Source: a virus. From it: DNA of 21,701 nucleotides. The translations under genes were made by a program, and so were the position numbers. The stretch covers positions 1 through 21,701 of IMG/VR virus record IMGVR_UViG_3300017743_000162, one strand, 5' to 3'. The notes beneath the pieces are model-generated. The model searched no databases. It had not been told where the DNA came from and was given only the letters and a program-made list of their open reading frames with translations. Shown here piece after piece: positions 1 through 7,078 of the stretch. The first letter of the stretch is position 1. Each line of letters opens with the position of its first letter.

Positions 1-347
1 CAAATTGGATCTATTGGTATATTATGTACCGGTGTTTTTGGATATTCTGGTATACGATTTAAGAATACTAAGAAACTTTTAATCGCTGGCCATAAATCCT
101 CTTCTAAATTGTAAAACAAAAGGGCGATTGCTGCGTCATTGAATACATTAAACAACACCGTAAGGTGATTCAGTATTAAATGAGTTTTCAATACCCCTGT
201 GTTTTTATATCTTTTTAGAAGTCTTTTAACATATTTGATTCGCTTCAAATCATCCTCAAAGTCATCTTTGGTAAGAGCATGCGGATTGTCGTAAAATTTT
301 ATAGCAAATAACAAATAGTTGTCATCATTCAATTCATCAAATCTCAT
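1..347 (-). CDS. Conserved phage protein of unknown function, C-terminus cut by the window edge
   Basis: An open frame starts at an ATG at 347 and runs without a stop to base 1, giving 115 codons. It begins MRFDELNDDNYLLFAIKFYD and continues with a charged segment rich in Lys/Arg (around residues 35-50), then a hydrophobic, probably helical stretch (LILNHLTVLFNVF) and an aromatic part (LWPAIKSFLVFLNRIPEYP). The pattern matches a conserved unnamed protein I recall from many T4-like marine phages, but I cannot assign a function. It lies 24 bases downstream of the structural gene ending at 371, so it is probably co-transcribed with it. A CATAAATA sequence at 368-375, one base off the T4 late box, may add a late promoter. 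I am confident that it is coding. Confidence 0.8.
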   Translation of the reverse strand, partial: MRFDELNDDNYLLFAIKFYDNPHALTKDDFEDDLKRIKYVKRLLKRYKNTGVLKTHLILNHLTVLFNVFNDAAIALLFYNLEEDLWPAIKSFLVFLNRIPEYPKTPVHNIPIDPI

Positions 348-367
348 ATGTTTAAGTCATCCTGCAA

Positions 368-375
368 TATTTATG
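368..375 (-). promoter_or_regulatory. Possible T4-like late promoter box (CATAAATA)
   Basis: The minus strand reads CATAAATA, one mismatch from the T4 late consensus TATAAATA, 21 bases upstream of the ATG at 347. It overlaps the stop codon of the preceding gene, so chance is a real possibility. Confidence 0.3.
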
Positions 376-943
376 CAGCAACAGTTAATGTACCAGCAGC
401 AGTTCCGATTGCAACTGCACTAGTAATTGTAGATGCAGTGTTTGTTCCTGTATCCTTAATTGTTCCACTATTCAATGAAACTGGGTTTGCTACAACCTTA
501 AGAACATCATTTGCGTTAGTCGCAGCATTAGCAGCAGCAATTACTTTTCTGAAGGTAAGTTCGTTTGTACCTGATCCAGATAAGTAATCACATGTAATAT
601 TTCTGGAAGATGATGTATTGTTAGTAACTAAGAACTGTGGTGTACCTGTAACAGTAACTGGTTCGTTGAATCTAACTAACATATCAATGTTACCACCATC
701 TGACTTATCAAATGCTGTTGATTTAAATTCAATCTCTGTGATATCAGCAGAACCAATACTGGTTGCCAATCCACCTATCGCTACAAGAACTTCTGGTGTT
801 GCACTTGTATTATCGTTTCCACTAAGAGCTGATCCAGCTTCGAGAACCCATCCGCTTGCGTTAGCAAATACCAGTTTCTTCTCAGCTGTAGTCAAATTCT
901 TAGGTTTTGACTCATCTGAGTCACTTGCTCCCCAAAGAGACAT
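371..943 (-). CDS. Virion structural protein with an SWM/Ig-like beta repeat
   Basis: This 190-residue protein starts MSLWGASDSDESKPKNLT, a head I recognise from short structural proteins of T4-like cyanophages (an MxLWG...KPKxLT...EKKxxFAxxxGWV pattern). Residues of about 60-150 form a beta-rich segment with the signature of bacterial SWM/SwmB-type repeats: a MLVRFNEPVTVTGTPQF strand, then CDYLSGSGTNELTFRKVIAA. The C-terminus is rich in Thr, Ala, Ser and Gly. Such repeats occur in surface and adhesin-like proteins, so a role in the virion exterior (neck, tail or fibre-associated) is an inference. An exact TATAAATA late box sits 28 bases upstream of the start, consistent with late expression. 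The precise structural role is unknown. Confidence 0.75.
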   Translation of the reverse strand: MSLWGASDSDESKPKNLTTAEKKLVFANASGWVLEAGSALSGNDNTSATPEVLVAIGGLATSIGSADITEIEFKSTAFDKSDGGNIDMLVRFNEPVTVTGTPQFLVTNNTSSSRNITCDYLSGSGTNELTFRKVIAAANAATNANDVLKVVANPVSLNSGTIKDTGTNTASTITSAVAIGTAAGTLTVAA

Positions 944-970
944 GTGTTGTACCTATAATCTTTATAATGA

Positions 971-978
971 TATTTATA
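971..978 (-). promoter_or_regulatory. T4-type late promoter box TATAAATA
   Basis: The minus strand reads TATAAATA exactly, in the 49-base gap between the 64-residue gene and the structural gene starting at 943. In T4 this box is the -10 element read by gp55 sigma with gp33 and the gp45 clamp. Placement 28 bases before the ATG leaves room for a start site and a short leader. It is in true intergenic sequence, which makes it the best late-promoter candidate here. Confidence 0.7.
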
Positions 979-992
979 AAAATTACAGATCT

Positions 993-1187
993 TTATCTTG
1001 CTTTGATAGCCGCAGTGACTGTTTCGAGTAACTTATCATCCATGTCAGTCTTAGTAAGCTTAACTGCTTTTCCAAGAATAACGAGGCATAAGTCAATAAG
1101 TTTCTCTCCCAGTTCTGAGTCTTCTGGGATCTTATCGACAGCATCTTTAATAATTTTTGATGCGAATGGTAGTAAAAAAGAGAGCAT
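993..1187 (-). CDS. Small helical protein of unknown function
   Basis: This encodes 64 residues. It opens with a hydrophobic/amphipathic segment (MLSFLLPFASKIIKDAVDKI), then a charged turn (PEDSELGEKL), a second hydrophobic segment (IDLCLVILGKAVKLT) and a charged tail ending in AIKAR. The layout resembles a short conserved protein found near structural genes in marine T4-like phages. No catalytic motif is visible. The N-terminus could associate with a membrane, so a holin-like or membrane-active role cannot be excluded, but the helices carry charges and look amphipathic more than transmembrane. It lies between the DUF3008 gene and the late promoter of the structural gene. Confidence 0.7.
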   Translation of the reverse strand: MLSFLLPFASKIIKDAVDKIPEDSELGEKLIDLCLVILGKAVKLTKTDMDDKLLETVTAAIKAR

Positions 1188-1217
1188 TGTATTATATTGA
1201 ACTCACTCTATATATAA

Positions 1218-1589
1218 TCAATCGTATATTTTTTTGCCTTGTTTAATTCTGCCAGATCCTTTCTTGTCGTAGAATTTAACTCCGTGTCTCTTGGAGTCCA
1301 TAGAAAGTTGATCTTTTTCTTTCTTTTTTGCTCTTGCTCTTTCCTTCGCATCCCTTATACGCTCTTGCATTTGGGGGAATGAAATCTTACGGTTTAACTT
1401 AATTTCTTCTGTAGTGACTTTTTTATTAGGTAAACCTTTATGTTTGGTTGATGCAAATTTCTTTACATCGGTTTTCTTCATATCTGCGGCTGCTTTTGCA
1501 GTCTCAGGTGTAGTTGGTGCTTGTTCGCCTTTTTGAATGGCACGAACGATTCCAAAAAATCTCTGTTGCTTCTTTGATAAAGCTGGCAT
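1218..1589 (-). CDS. DUF3008-like small basic protein
   Basis: This 123-residue protein is very rich in lysine. It begins MPALSKKQQRFFGIVRAIQK, the signature start of the DUF3008 family (MPAxSKKQQxFFGxV), followed by a conserved TPETAKAAADMKKTDVKKFAS block and TKHKGLPNKK. The C-terminal half (residues 65-123) is a basic, probably helical extension (ERARAKKKEKDQ) ending in KQGKKIYD. The function of the family is unknown; its members are common in T4-like phages near head genes. The start codon overlaps the stop of the upstream capsid-targeting gene as TAATG, so translation is probably coupled. Its charge suggests DNA binding or a place inside the head, which is inference. Confidence 0.8.
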   Translation of the reverse strand: MPALSKKQQRFFGIVRAIQKGEQAPTTPETAKAAADMKKTDVKKFASTKHKGLPNKKVTTEEIKLNRKISFPQMQERIRDAKERARAKKKEKDQLSMDSKRHGVKFYDKKGSGRIKQGKKIYD

Positions 1590-1795
1590 TACTTCATATC
1601 CATGACAGACTTGCCATACTTCTTTTTGACAAGTTCAACTGCAGAAGGGCCTTTATTTACCTTCTGAGTCTTTTTCATTTCTTTACTTGGTGGCATTGTA
1701 GTTGCATCTTTCTTATCCTTGGATGGTCTTACCCTTCCTTGATCCCTTGCGACATCATACCCTTCTTCACTTATGAATTCTTTAAAAGTTTTCAT
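1589..1795 (-). CDS. Small basic protein with T4-type capsid-targeting leader
   Basis: This encodes 68 residues. The N-terminus MKTFKEFISEEG closely matches the capsid-targeting leader of T4 internal proteins and Alt (MKTYQEFIAEA), which directs proteins into the prohead and is removed by the gp21 protease after an (I/L)xE site. Here ISE at residues 8-10 would be the site. The remainder is hydrophilic and basic (VARDQGRVRPSKDKK, KKTQKVNKG, VKKKYGKSV), as expected of a DNA-associated internal head protein. GGTGAG upstream of the ATG can serve as a ribosome site. It lies between the 592-residue protein and DUF3008 in the late region. The role is inferred from the leader. Confidence 0.72.
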   Translation of the reverse strand: MKTFKEFISEEGYDVARDQGRVRPSKDKKDATTMPPSKEMKKTQKVNKGPSAVELVKKKYGKSVMDMK

Positions 1796-1798
1796 CGG

Positions 1799-3577
1799 TT
1801 ACTCACCTTCTCTTGCTTTATATCCTTTGTAGTGCATTCTTGCTCCACCTTCACTTGTGTAAGTTTCTCTCTCCATTCTACCACCCATCTTACCTGATCT
1901 TCTTAAAGCATTCCTATCTGCTGCTCTTTTTGCTGCTGCTTTTCTGTTTCTATCATAAGAGGACATCGCTTCACTCATACCCTTAGTTTTTACACCTCTT
2001 TTTGCTTCATGTTCTTTCTTTCTTTGAACTGCAAGTTTTGCTCTTTGTGATATGTCTTGCCCACGAGGCCCAGATCCTTGTGGATCAAATTTACCTTTTG
2101 TACCAAACCTTCTCTCATTTCTTGCTGCATCTTTTCCAAAGATCATTCCTTTGTCTACTTTTGCTTCATCAACTTGATCATAGATCTTTTGGTAAGCATC
2201 TACAAGACCTTGATCAGGTTTATAACCCATGTTAAGACCCATTGCTCTCATCTTATTCTTTGCCAAATTAATCTTTGTAGGCATTGAACGAGGATCATCT
2301 TCCTCTTTCTTTTCCTTCTTAGACTTAGGTTTAGTATCCATTTCTGGTTTCATCATCTCTTCTTCTTTCAATCCCTTCTTGATACCCTTCATTGCACCTT
2401 GACCTGCACCTTTAATTGCACCACCGACTGCACCTGCAGTACCACGAAGAACTGCCATACCAGTTTTCTTAGCGACCTTCTTAACATTCTTAACTGCTGG
2501 TTTCACAACCTTTTTCATAGTTGCTTTAGTAATTTTGTCGTCAAGTTTATTGAACTTTTTAACTCCTGACTCTACACCTTTAGCAACATTAACTAACATT
2601 CCCTCATCAACTAAATCACCATCTGCTTCTTTAGATGCCTGAATATCACTACCAGCACCCATGCGAACTGCTTGAAGTTTCTTCATAAGAACTTGCTTCT
2701 TCGCCATGTTTGCTTTCTTTTCCTTTGATGCTAATGCAGGATCTGGTTTTGTCTCCATCTCCTCCCTTACTTCATCAGGGAAAACTTTAATAAGTTTCTT
2801 GTTATTAACTCCATCACCTGTAATTTTCTTTTCTTCAGTATGTTTCTTCTCAACGAGTCCTTTGAAATCAGTCCAAACTTTATCTTCACTTGAAGCAATT
2901 GCTTTACCAATAGCCTTACGACGCTTCATAAGATACTTATCAGAACTATCCTTATCACCATCATTATCTACATCACCATCTTCTTTTCCAACTGGATCTA
3001 AACCTTGCTTTGCTTTTGCAGTAGACTTACCTTTATACTTCTCAGATTTAGTAGGTTCACCATATGCAGTCATCTCAACAGATGAGATATTTGGATTACT
3101 ACGAAGATCAGAAATCTTTGAACGACTTGCCATTCTTACATATGAATTGCCAGTCTTTTTATCAGTAACTCTTACCTTAAAAGTTTTCTCATCAGTCTTC
3201 TCTTCTTCGTTTATATCTTCAGAACTAGGAGTACCATCACCATGCTCTATAACTTTACCATTAGCATCTTTCTGATGATGCTCTACGAATACTCTATATA
3301 ATGCTCTTGCTGTATGCTCTTGAACCAAATCTTTTACATCAATATATCCTTCACCCATAAGCATTTGTTTTGCTCTTGCCTTTATAGCAGGTGCAGAAGG
3401 TGACTTTGCAAGTTGTGATAAAAATGCCTTTCTCATTGCAGCAGGATCGATACGACCACCTGCCTTTGCTTTCATACTTTGCTTTACTTTATAGCGTGTA
3501 TCGTATGCAAGTTGTCTCGCCTGTTTATCGATTTTTTCCTTTGCTCCAACCGCAGGAGCTGCCACTGGTTTGTCCAT
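1799..3577 (-). CDS. Large lysine-rich virion-associated protein with an EF-hand-like loop
   Basis: This 592-residue protein has low-complexity, highly charged composition (many K, E, D, G, A, M) and no enzyme motif. Visible parts are a basic Ala-rich N-terminus, an acidic spacer (residues 115-130), a short beta-like domain (KTFKVRVTDKKTGNSYVRMA, about 131-150), a calcium-loop-like DVDNDGDKD at 202-210 followed by the helix SSDKYLMKRRKAIGKAI, a Gly/Ala-rich stretch at 380-402, and a basic C-terminus. The Asp loop plus KYLxxRRKAIGKAI recurs in structural proteins of T4-like cyanophages as I remember them. An exact TATAAATA box 31 bases before the start supports late expression. A virion or head-interior role is inference. 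Confidence 0.7.
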   Translation of the reverse strand: MDKPVAAPAVGAKEKIDKQARQLAYDTRYKVKQSMKAKAGGRIDPAAMRKAFLSQLAKSPSAPAIKARAKQMLMGEGYIDVKDLVQEHTARALYRVFVEHHQKDANGKVIEHGDGTPSSEDINEEEKTDEKTFKVRVTDKKTGNSYVRMASRSKISDLRSNPNISSVEMTAYGEPTKSEKYKGKSTAKAKQGLDPVGKEDGDVDNDGDKDSSDKYLMKRRKAIGKAIASSEDKVWTDFKGLVEKKHTEEKKITGDGVNNKKLIKVFPDEVREEMETKPDPALASKEKKANMAKKQVLMKKLQAVRMGAGSDIQASKEADGDLVDEGMLVNVAKGVESGVKKFNKLDDKITKATMKKVVKPAVKNVKKVAKKTGMAVLRGTAGAVGGAIKGAGQGAMKGIKKGLKEEEMMKPEMDTKPKSKKEKKEEDDPRSMPTKINLAKNKMRAMGLNMGYKPDQGLVDAYQKIYDQVDEAKVDKGMIFGKDAARNERRFGTKGKFDPQGSGPRGQDISQRAKLAVQRKKEHEAKRGVKTKGMSEAMSSYDRNRKAAAKRAADRNALRRSGKMGGRMERETYTSEGGARMHYKGYKAREGE

Positions 3578-3584
3578 TAATTTA

Positions 3585-4778
3585 TTATTTGGATTTTTTT
3601 CTATATTTATTTATAAAGTGTCGTCCGTAACTACTTCCGGGAACCATAGTTTCTGCGTATTTACGGTGTGCATCAGTGCCAACTTCCCTTTGATTTGCAG
3701 GGACACCAGACTGTGTTGTTCCATTTACAATTGATTCTGATACATCTTTAATCCATGATTTAAACATAAAGTTCTCCTCGGTCACACAGATCAAATGATT
3801 TGCACCACGACGAATGATACGACCAACTAGTCCATTATTCATATTCTCTACCATCTGACCAACACGATATATTTTTTCTTGTACATAATTATCACGAAGA
3901 CCTTTCCAATCAAACTTAGGTGCAATCTCCCACATGTTGAAACCTTCTTTAACATTCATTGCAGTTCTTATCTTCTTAAACAATTCCTCTGCATCCTTTT
4001 GATTAAGTGATTTGGGTACACCTTTCATAAAGGTTTTGATGTCTCCTTCAGCAGCAGCCTTTCTCTGCTTTGATGCAGACATACCTGTTATATCATCTGA
4101 ATCTGGATCACGATCACCAGCAGATTTAATCTCTAATTTATCAAACTGATATAACTTACCATTATAATTACCTGTTAACTTCTCAAACTCTTTAACACGA
4201 TCTGCTCCACCAAGTATACGAACATTTGCATATCCATCAGTATGTGCCTTCTTTAATACATCAAAGATAGTTCGATTTGCTTTATCATTTACAATCTTAT
4301 CCTTATGCTTTGGAAACATCTTTTGCATGACAGATACTTTTGTATCAGCATCTAATGGATTCTTCTTCTTATCCTGAGTTCTTGAAGGAACAATCATATA
4401 GTCATTATCATCTGAAGATGATGCTACAGTATCTAATAATTTTTCATGACCTGTTGTTGGTGGATTAAAACGACCAAATGCAATCGTCAGAGTTCCTTTC
4501 GTCTTCTTGACCTCTGGGGGTTGCATTGTCATTGTTGGTTCTGCTGCAGGTTCGGCAGATGATGCTACTGATAATCTCTTTTCTTTATCTGACTGTGGTG
4601 GATCTTGCTCGCCTACTTTCTGTCTTTTATTATAAAACTTTAATGTTCCTTTTTCAGTCTTTGCTACAAACTCTCCCTTTTTATCGTACCATCCTCCATG
4701 ACCGTCACCCTTCAGACCCATTCTTGTGGCCTGTTGAACAGCATTTGATTCTGATAAAAATTGGAATAGTGATTTCAT
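3585..4778 (-). CDS. Nucleotidyltransferase (HxGH superfamily) with capsid-targeting-like leader and KOW-like C-terminus
   Basis: I prefer the start at 4778 (MKSLFQFLSESN), two codons inside the longest frame; the 4784 ATG is possible. Counting from 4784, there are three parts. (1) The leader MKSLFQFLSE resembles T4 capsid-targeting sequences, followed by a small GWYDKKGEFVAKTE segment. (2) The nucleotidyltransferase core at about 97-245 has IAFGRFNPPTTGH with TTGH at 110-113 and the second nucleotide-binding motif SASKQR at 236-241, as in NMN adenylyltransferase and cytidylyltransferase relatives. (3) The C-terminal domain at about 303-350 (YRVGQMVEN, GLVGRIIRRG) resembles an SH3/KOW barrel. 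Substrate cannot be read from sequence. The first residue of the TTGH motif is Thr instead of His, as in several family branches. The combination suggests an enzyme carried in the virion. Confidence 0.78.
   Translation of the reverse strand: MKSLFQFLSESNAVQQATRMGLKGDGHGGWYDKKGEFVAKTEKGTLKFYNKRQKVGEQDPPQSDKEKRLSVASSAEPAAEPTMTMQPPEVKKTKGTLTIAFGRFNPPTTGHEKLLDTVASSSDDNDYMIVPSRTQDKKKNPLDADTKVSVMQKMFPKHKDKIVNDKANRTIFDVLKKAHTDGYANVRILGGADRVKEFEKLTGNYNGKLYQFDKLEIKSAGDRDPDSDDITGMSASKQRKAAAEGDIKTFMKGVPKSLNQKDAEELFKKIRTAMNVKEGFNMWEIAPKFDWKGLRDNYVQEKIYRVGQMVENMNNGLVGRIIRRGANHLICVTEENFMFKSWIKDVSESIVNGTTQSGVPANQREVGTDAHRKYAETMVPGSSYGRHFINKYRKKSK
3608..3615 (-). promoter_or_regulatory. T4-type late promoter box TATAAATA
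   Basis: The minus strand reads TATAAATA exactly, 31 bases upstream of the ATG of the 592-residue gene. It lies inside the last codons (Ile-Asn-Lys) of the nucleotidyltransferase gene, so coding constraint could also explain it. Spacing to the downstream start resembles that of the box at 971-978. Confidence 0.55.
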
Positions 4779-4996
4779 CTGCAAAGTTTCATTGTGATCG
4801 TCTTTTCATTCGCGATCAGATAATTTATTAACTTTTGTCTCATTATAACATATTTATCTTTCTTTCGTTTATGCTTTTTATTTTTAATTAATTTTTCAAA
4901 TGCCTGAAAACAATGATATAAAAAATCATTATATCTTTGTCTTCTGTTTGTTGATTTCGATTCAAAGGATCGAATGAGTTCGTCGATGTTAATCAT
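4775..4996 (-). CDS. Small basic protein of unknown function
   Basis: This encodes 73 residues, MINIDELIRSFESK onward, with a strongly basic middle (KLIKNKKHKRKKDKYV) and a C-terminus ending TMKLCR. No known domain is apparent. The start ATG overlaps the stop of the 390-residue gene by four bases (ATGA), and its own stop lies at or just past the nucleotidyltransferase start, so it fits the tight operon. The minus strand carries GATAAATA inside it at 4851-4858, which might be a weak late promoter for the nucleotidyltransferase. It is probably real because of the overlap geometry. Confidence 0.6.
   Translation of the reverse strand: MINIDELIRSFESKSTNRRQRYNDFLYHCFQAFEKLIKNKKHKRKKDKYVIMRQKLINYLIANEKTITMKLCR
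4851..4858 (-). promoter_or_regulatory. Possible late promoter box (GATAAATA) inside the 73-residue gene
   Basis: One mismatch from TATAAATA, about 73 bases upstream of the preferred nucleotidyltransferase start. It would let that gene be expressed late, apart from the replication genes upstream. It is a short match inside coding sequence, so confidence is low. Confidence 0.3.
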
Positions 4997-6165
4997 TTCT
5001 TTTTGTAGTCACACATAATATGAGATGGATATAGTCCACCTTGTTTATTTCTAAGGTTGAACATAAACTTATACTTACTACTCTCACAATGAATATCTAG
5101 TCTTTTACCAGACCCTCTTGCTCCACCATAATGTAATTTAACTTTACCAGTTAACTTTGAACTTGTTTTCATCAACTGTTCTGTCATTTCAAATGTAGTA
5201 AATTTAGGGCCACTTTGATGAACCATATAGTAATTATATCCAATTGCATATTGCAATAGATCTTCAATCTTAGTTGTCTGACATTTTTGAGTTACATCTA
5301 CAACTTTTCCTTTATAACCTTTACCATATTGATTGAAGATTCTAGCATATTCTATCTTATCAATATTAAACATTTCAAATAATGCACTACCAATATTATT
5401 TTTATAACCCTTAAAAGAATTTTTATAATCTTTATCTGTAAAAATTGTTTTTACACCAGAGTTGATAAATGTCAATGTATCTCCAAACTTGCATGAAAGA
5501 TAAATTTGTTTTGCACCTCCAAATGTAGCAGTAATATCTGAGACTGTGCTTCCAATATCTTTAGTTTTTTTACCACCTGCTGTTACATACAAACCACCAG
5601 AATAGTTTAGTGGTCTTGGTTTATTTGCACCTCCAACTTTAATTGCTTCAGAGATACCTCCTTTTATTTTCTGGTTTTTATTAATAAGTGCGATCAACTC
5701 TTTTGCTTGATCTTCATATTTTGTATGTTCACAAATACATTCTATTTCACATTGAAGACTTTTTAAAAATTCATCTTCATAAGCATTTCCCCTATTACCA
5801 CCACCTTGACCACCAAACTCAGAAGTTTTTTGCAAGTCACCCAATCCAAGAGTTGCAACAGTATTATCATTTTGAAATTTGCCAACAAGAAGAATTTGAT
5901 TTCTTGGGCCTGTTAACTCCATGTTCTCTTGCATCCTTGCAAGTGCCTCTTGATAATCACCAGATTGATCTGATAAGTATGATACGACTTCATCACCATC
6001 AACTTTAAAAACTAAGTATGATGGAGCAAAGATACCCTCTTTTGGTTTACCATTTTTTCTTTTTACATTAAAAAGATTCATGCGATGATCCATCTCAAAA
6101 AATTTTTTCAAGAAGATTTCCTCATTACCTCTTTTTCCCAAATCAGATTTGGTTAAATTAGCCAT
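4993..6165 (-). CDS. Unknown 390-residue protein, possibly PD-(D/E)XK nuclease-like
   Basis: I do not recognise this gene by name. It has a charged N-terminal domain (MANLTKSDLGKRGNEEIFL), a Gly-rich linker GGQGGGNRGNAYED at about 118-131, and then a domain with an order reminiscent of restriction-like nucleases: a helix with Glu (YEDEFLKSL, E130), an Asp (GSTVSDITATF, D210), and a strand IYLSCKFGDT with K226. The D-x(n)-xCK pattern lacks the usual acidic residue before Lys (S224 instead), so a nuclease call is tentative. The C-terminal part (LHYGGARGSGKRLDIHCES) is basic. It overlaps the neighbours on both sides (TAATG upstream, ATGA downstream), so it sits in the same transcription unit as the unknowns below MazG. 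Confidence 0.75.
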   Translation of the reverse strand: MANLTKSDLGKRGNEEIFLKKFFEMDHRMNLFNVKRKNGKPKEGIFAPSYLVFKVDGDEVVSYLSDQSGDYQEALARMQENMELTGPRNQILLVGKFQNDNTVATLGLGDLQKTSEFGGQGGGNRGNAYEDEFLKSLQCEIECICEHTKYEDQAKELIALINKNQKIKGGISEAIKVGGANKPRPLNYSGGLYVTAGGKKTKDIGSTVSDITATFGGAKQIYLSCKFGDTLTFINSGVKTIFTDKDYKNSFKGYKNNIGSALFEMFNIDKIEYARIFNQYGKGYKGKVVDVTQKCQTTKIEDLLQYAIGYNYYMVHQSGPKFTTFEMTEQLMKTSSKLTGKVKLHYGGARGSGKRLDIHCESSKYKFMFNLRNKQGGLYPSHIMCDYKKK

Positions 6166-6368
6166 TACTTTTTAAAGTACTTTTTTATTACTTCAACTTG
6201 ATCTTCATACTTAGCGATCATGTTCAATTCTTCTTCTATTGCTTCCACAATATTAGAGTGCTCACCTATACCTACTGGGTTTGTTAAGTATACCTCTACA
6301 TTTGCTACATGTTTTTGAATGTCACCTTGTGCATGAGCTAGAAGTGCTTTGATTAATTGATCTCTCAT
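6165..6368 (-). CDS. Small alpha-helical protein of unknown function
   Basis: This encodes 67 residues, MRDQLIKALLAHAQGDIQKH onward, made of amphipathic helices: ALLAHAQGDIQKHVANVEVYL, then a Pro/Gly turn (TNPVGIGEHSN), then IVEAIEEELNMIAKYEDQVEVIKKYFKK. It resembles a short conserved protein of T4-like marine phages. No catalytic or zinc motif is present. Its stop overlaps the start of the 390-residue gene as TAATG, which supports coding and coupling. Confidence 0.7.
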   Translation of the reverse strand: MRDQLIKALLAHAQGDIQKHVANVEVYLTNPVGIGEHSNIVEAIEEELNMIAKYEDQVEVIKKYFKK

Positions 6369-6387
6369 GATGTTTAAGTTTCTTCAA

Positions 6388-6588
6388 CTATTTATCTTTT
6401 ACTTCTTCATTATAGCATGGTTTTCCAAAAGTTTTATAATTTAGTTGCTCTTTTAAAAACACTATTTGTGCATTCAAACTTTTGTTTTCTTTTTCTAAAG
6501 TTTTAATATGTTCTTCGTATACAGTGATCATACTTTCTAATTTGTGATTTTTAGTTTCTAAATCCCAGTCCATTTTAGGGGTTGTCAT
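6388..6588 (-). CDS. Small coiled-coil protein
   Basis: This encodes 66 residues. Residues 10-52 show a heptad-like pattern of Leu/Ile spaced by charged residues (LETKNHKLESMITVYEEH, then IKTLEKENKSLNAQIVFLKEQL), typical of a parallel coiled coil. The rest is unremarkable. It probably oligomerises or binds a partner, but no function can be named. The stop codon region reads GATAAATAG, which also contains a late-box-like GATAAATA 21 bases before the next gene; this is probably incidental. Confidence 0.6.
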   Translation of the reverse strand: MTTPKMDWDLETKNHKLESMITVYEEHIKTLEKENKSLNAQIVFLKEQLNYKTFGKPCYNEEVKDK

Positions 6589-6614
6589 AGTATATTATAA
6601 GTTTAACAATTGCT

Positions 6615-7076
6615 TTATCTATCGTCAATAGACCGATTCTCTGAATAATGAACATCAAAGTCTCCACCGGGATATCTCTTTTTTAACTTGTTTACATTAC
6701 CTTTTATCACATCATCAAGTGATACATTGAGTGCTGCACATGCTTGCATTACATACCACATAACATCACCGAGTTCAATAACAAGATGATCGTGATTGTC
6801 TTCGTTCCATGGCTTTCCTTGGAAAATAACTTTCTTAACGATCTCCATAAACTCACCACCTTCAGCACTAATCCCAACAGCAGCAGTAAGAAGCCTGTGA
6901 ATATTGGCACCCTTTCCGTCAAGGGTACTAAGACTCTCAAGAAAAGATTGATAATCTTTACTGGGATCGGATGTGACACCATCCACGAATATAGCATACT
7001 TATTAAGGTCAACTTGTTTATCAGTATAGTTTATATTTGGTTGCTGTTCGTTGTGTGTGTTGTAGTCTCCAGACAT
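6615..7076 (-). CDS. mazG: MazG-like nucleoside triphosphate pyrophosphohydrolase
   Basis: MazG-family enzymes hydrolyse NTPs or dNTPs to the monophosphate and pyrophosphate; cyanophage versions have been proposed to alter host nucleotide pools or (p)ppGpp, which is still debated. The 153-residue protein has an N-terminal extension of about 45 residues and one MazG domain. The metal-binding acids appear as AEGGEF (E72, E75) and ELGDVMWYV (E101, D104), followed by the typical NVNKLKKRYPGGDF and a YSENRSIDDR ending. This all-alpha single-domain form is common in marine T4-like phages. It starts two bases after the gp41 stop, so it is the distal gene of the replication unit. Confidence 0.92.
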   Translation of the reverse strand: MSGDYNTHNEQQPNINYTDKQVDLNKYAIFVDGVTSDPSKDYQSFLESLSTLDGKGANIHRLLTAAVGISAEGGEFMEIVKKVIFQGKPWNEDNHDHLVIELGDVMWYVMQACAALNVSLDDVIKGNVNKLKKRYPGGDFDVHYSENRSIDDR

Positions 7077-7078
7077 AA

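Noticed and set aside
348-1031. Plus-strand frames over the structural gene, and similar plus-strand frames elsewhere
   Set aside because: They are antisense shadows of well-supported minus-strand genes, with low-complexity products and no ribosome sites.
1188-1217. AT-rich gap before the 64-residue gene as a promoter
   Set aside because: TATATA and TATAAT strings are present, but the TATAAT lies 7 bases from the ATG and there is no late box; this is expected in AT-rich DNA.
6592-6625. TTGACG with TATAAT on the minus strand downstream of mazG as an early promoter
   Set aside because: The spacing is about 23 bases, too long; with 17 bases the -10 would be TAAACT, a mediocre match. Left out as too weak.
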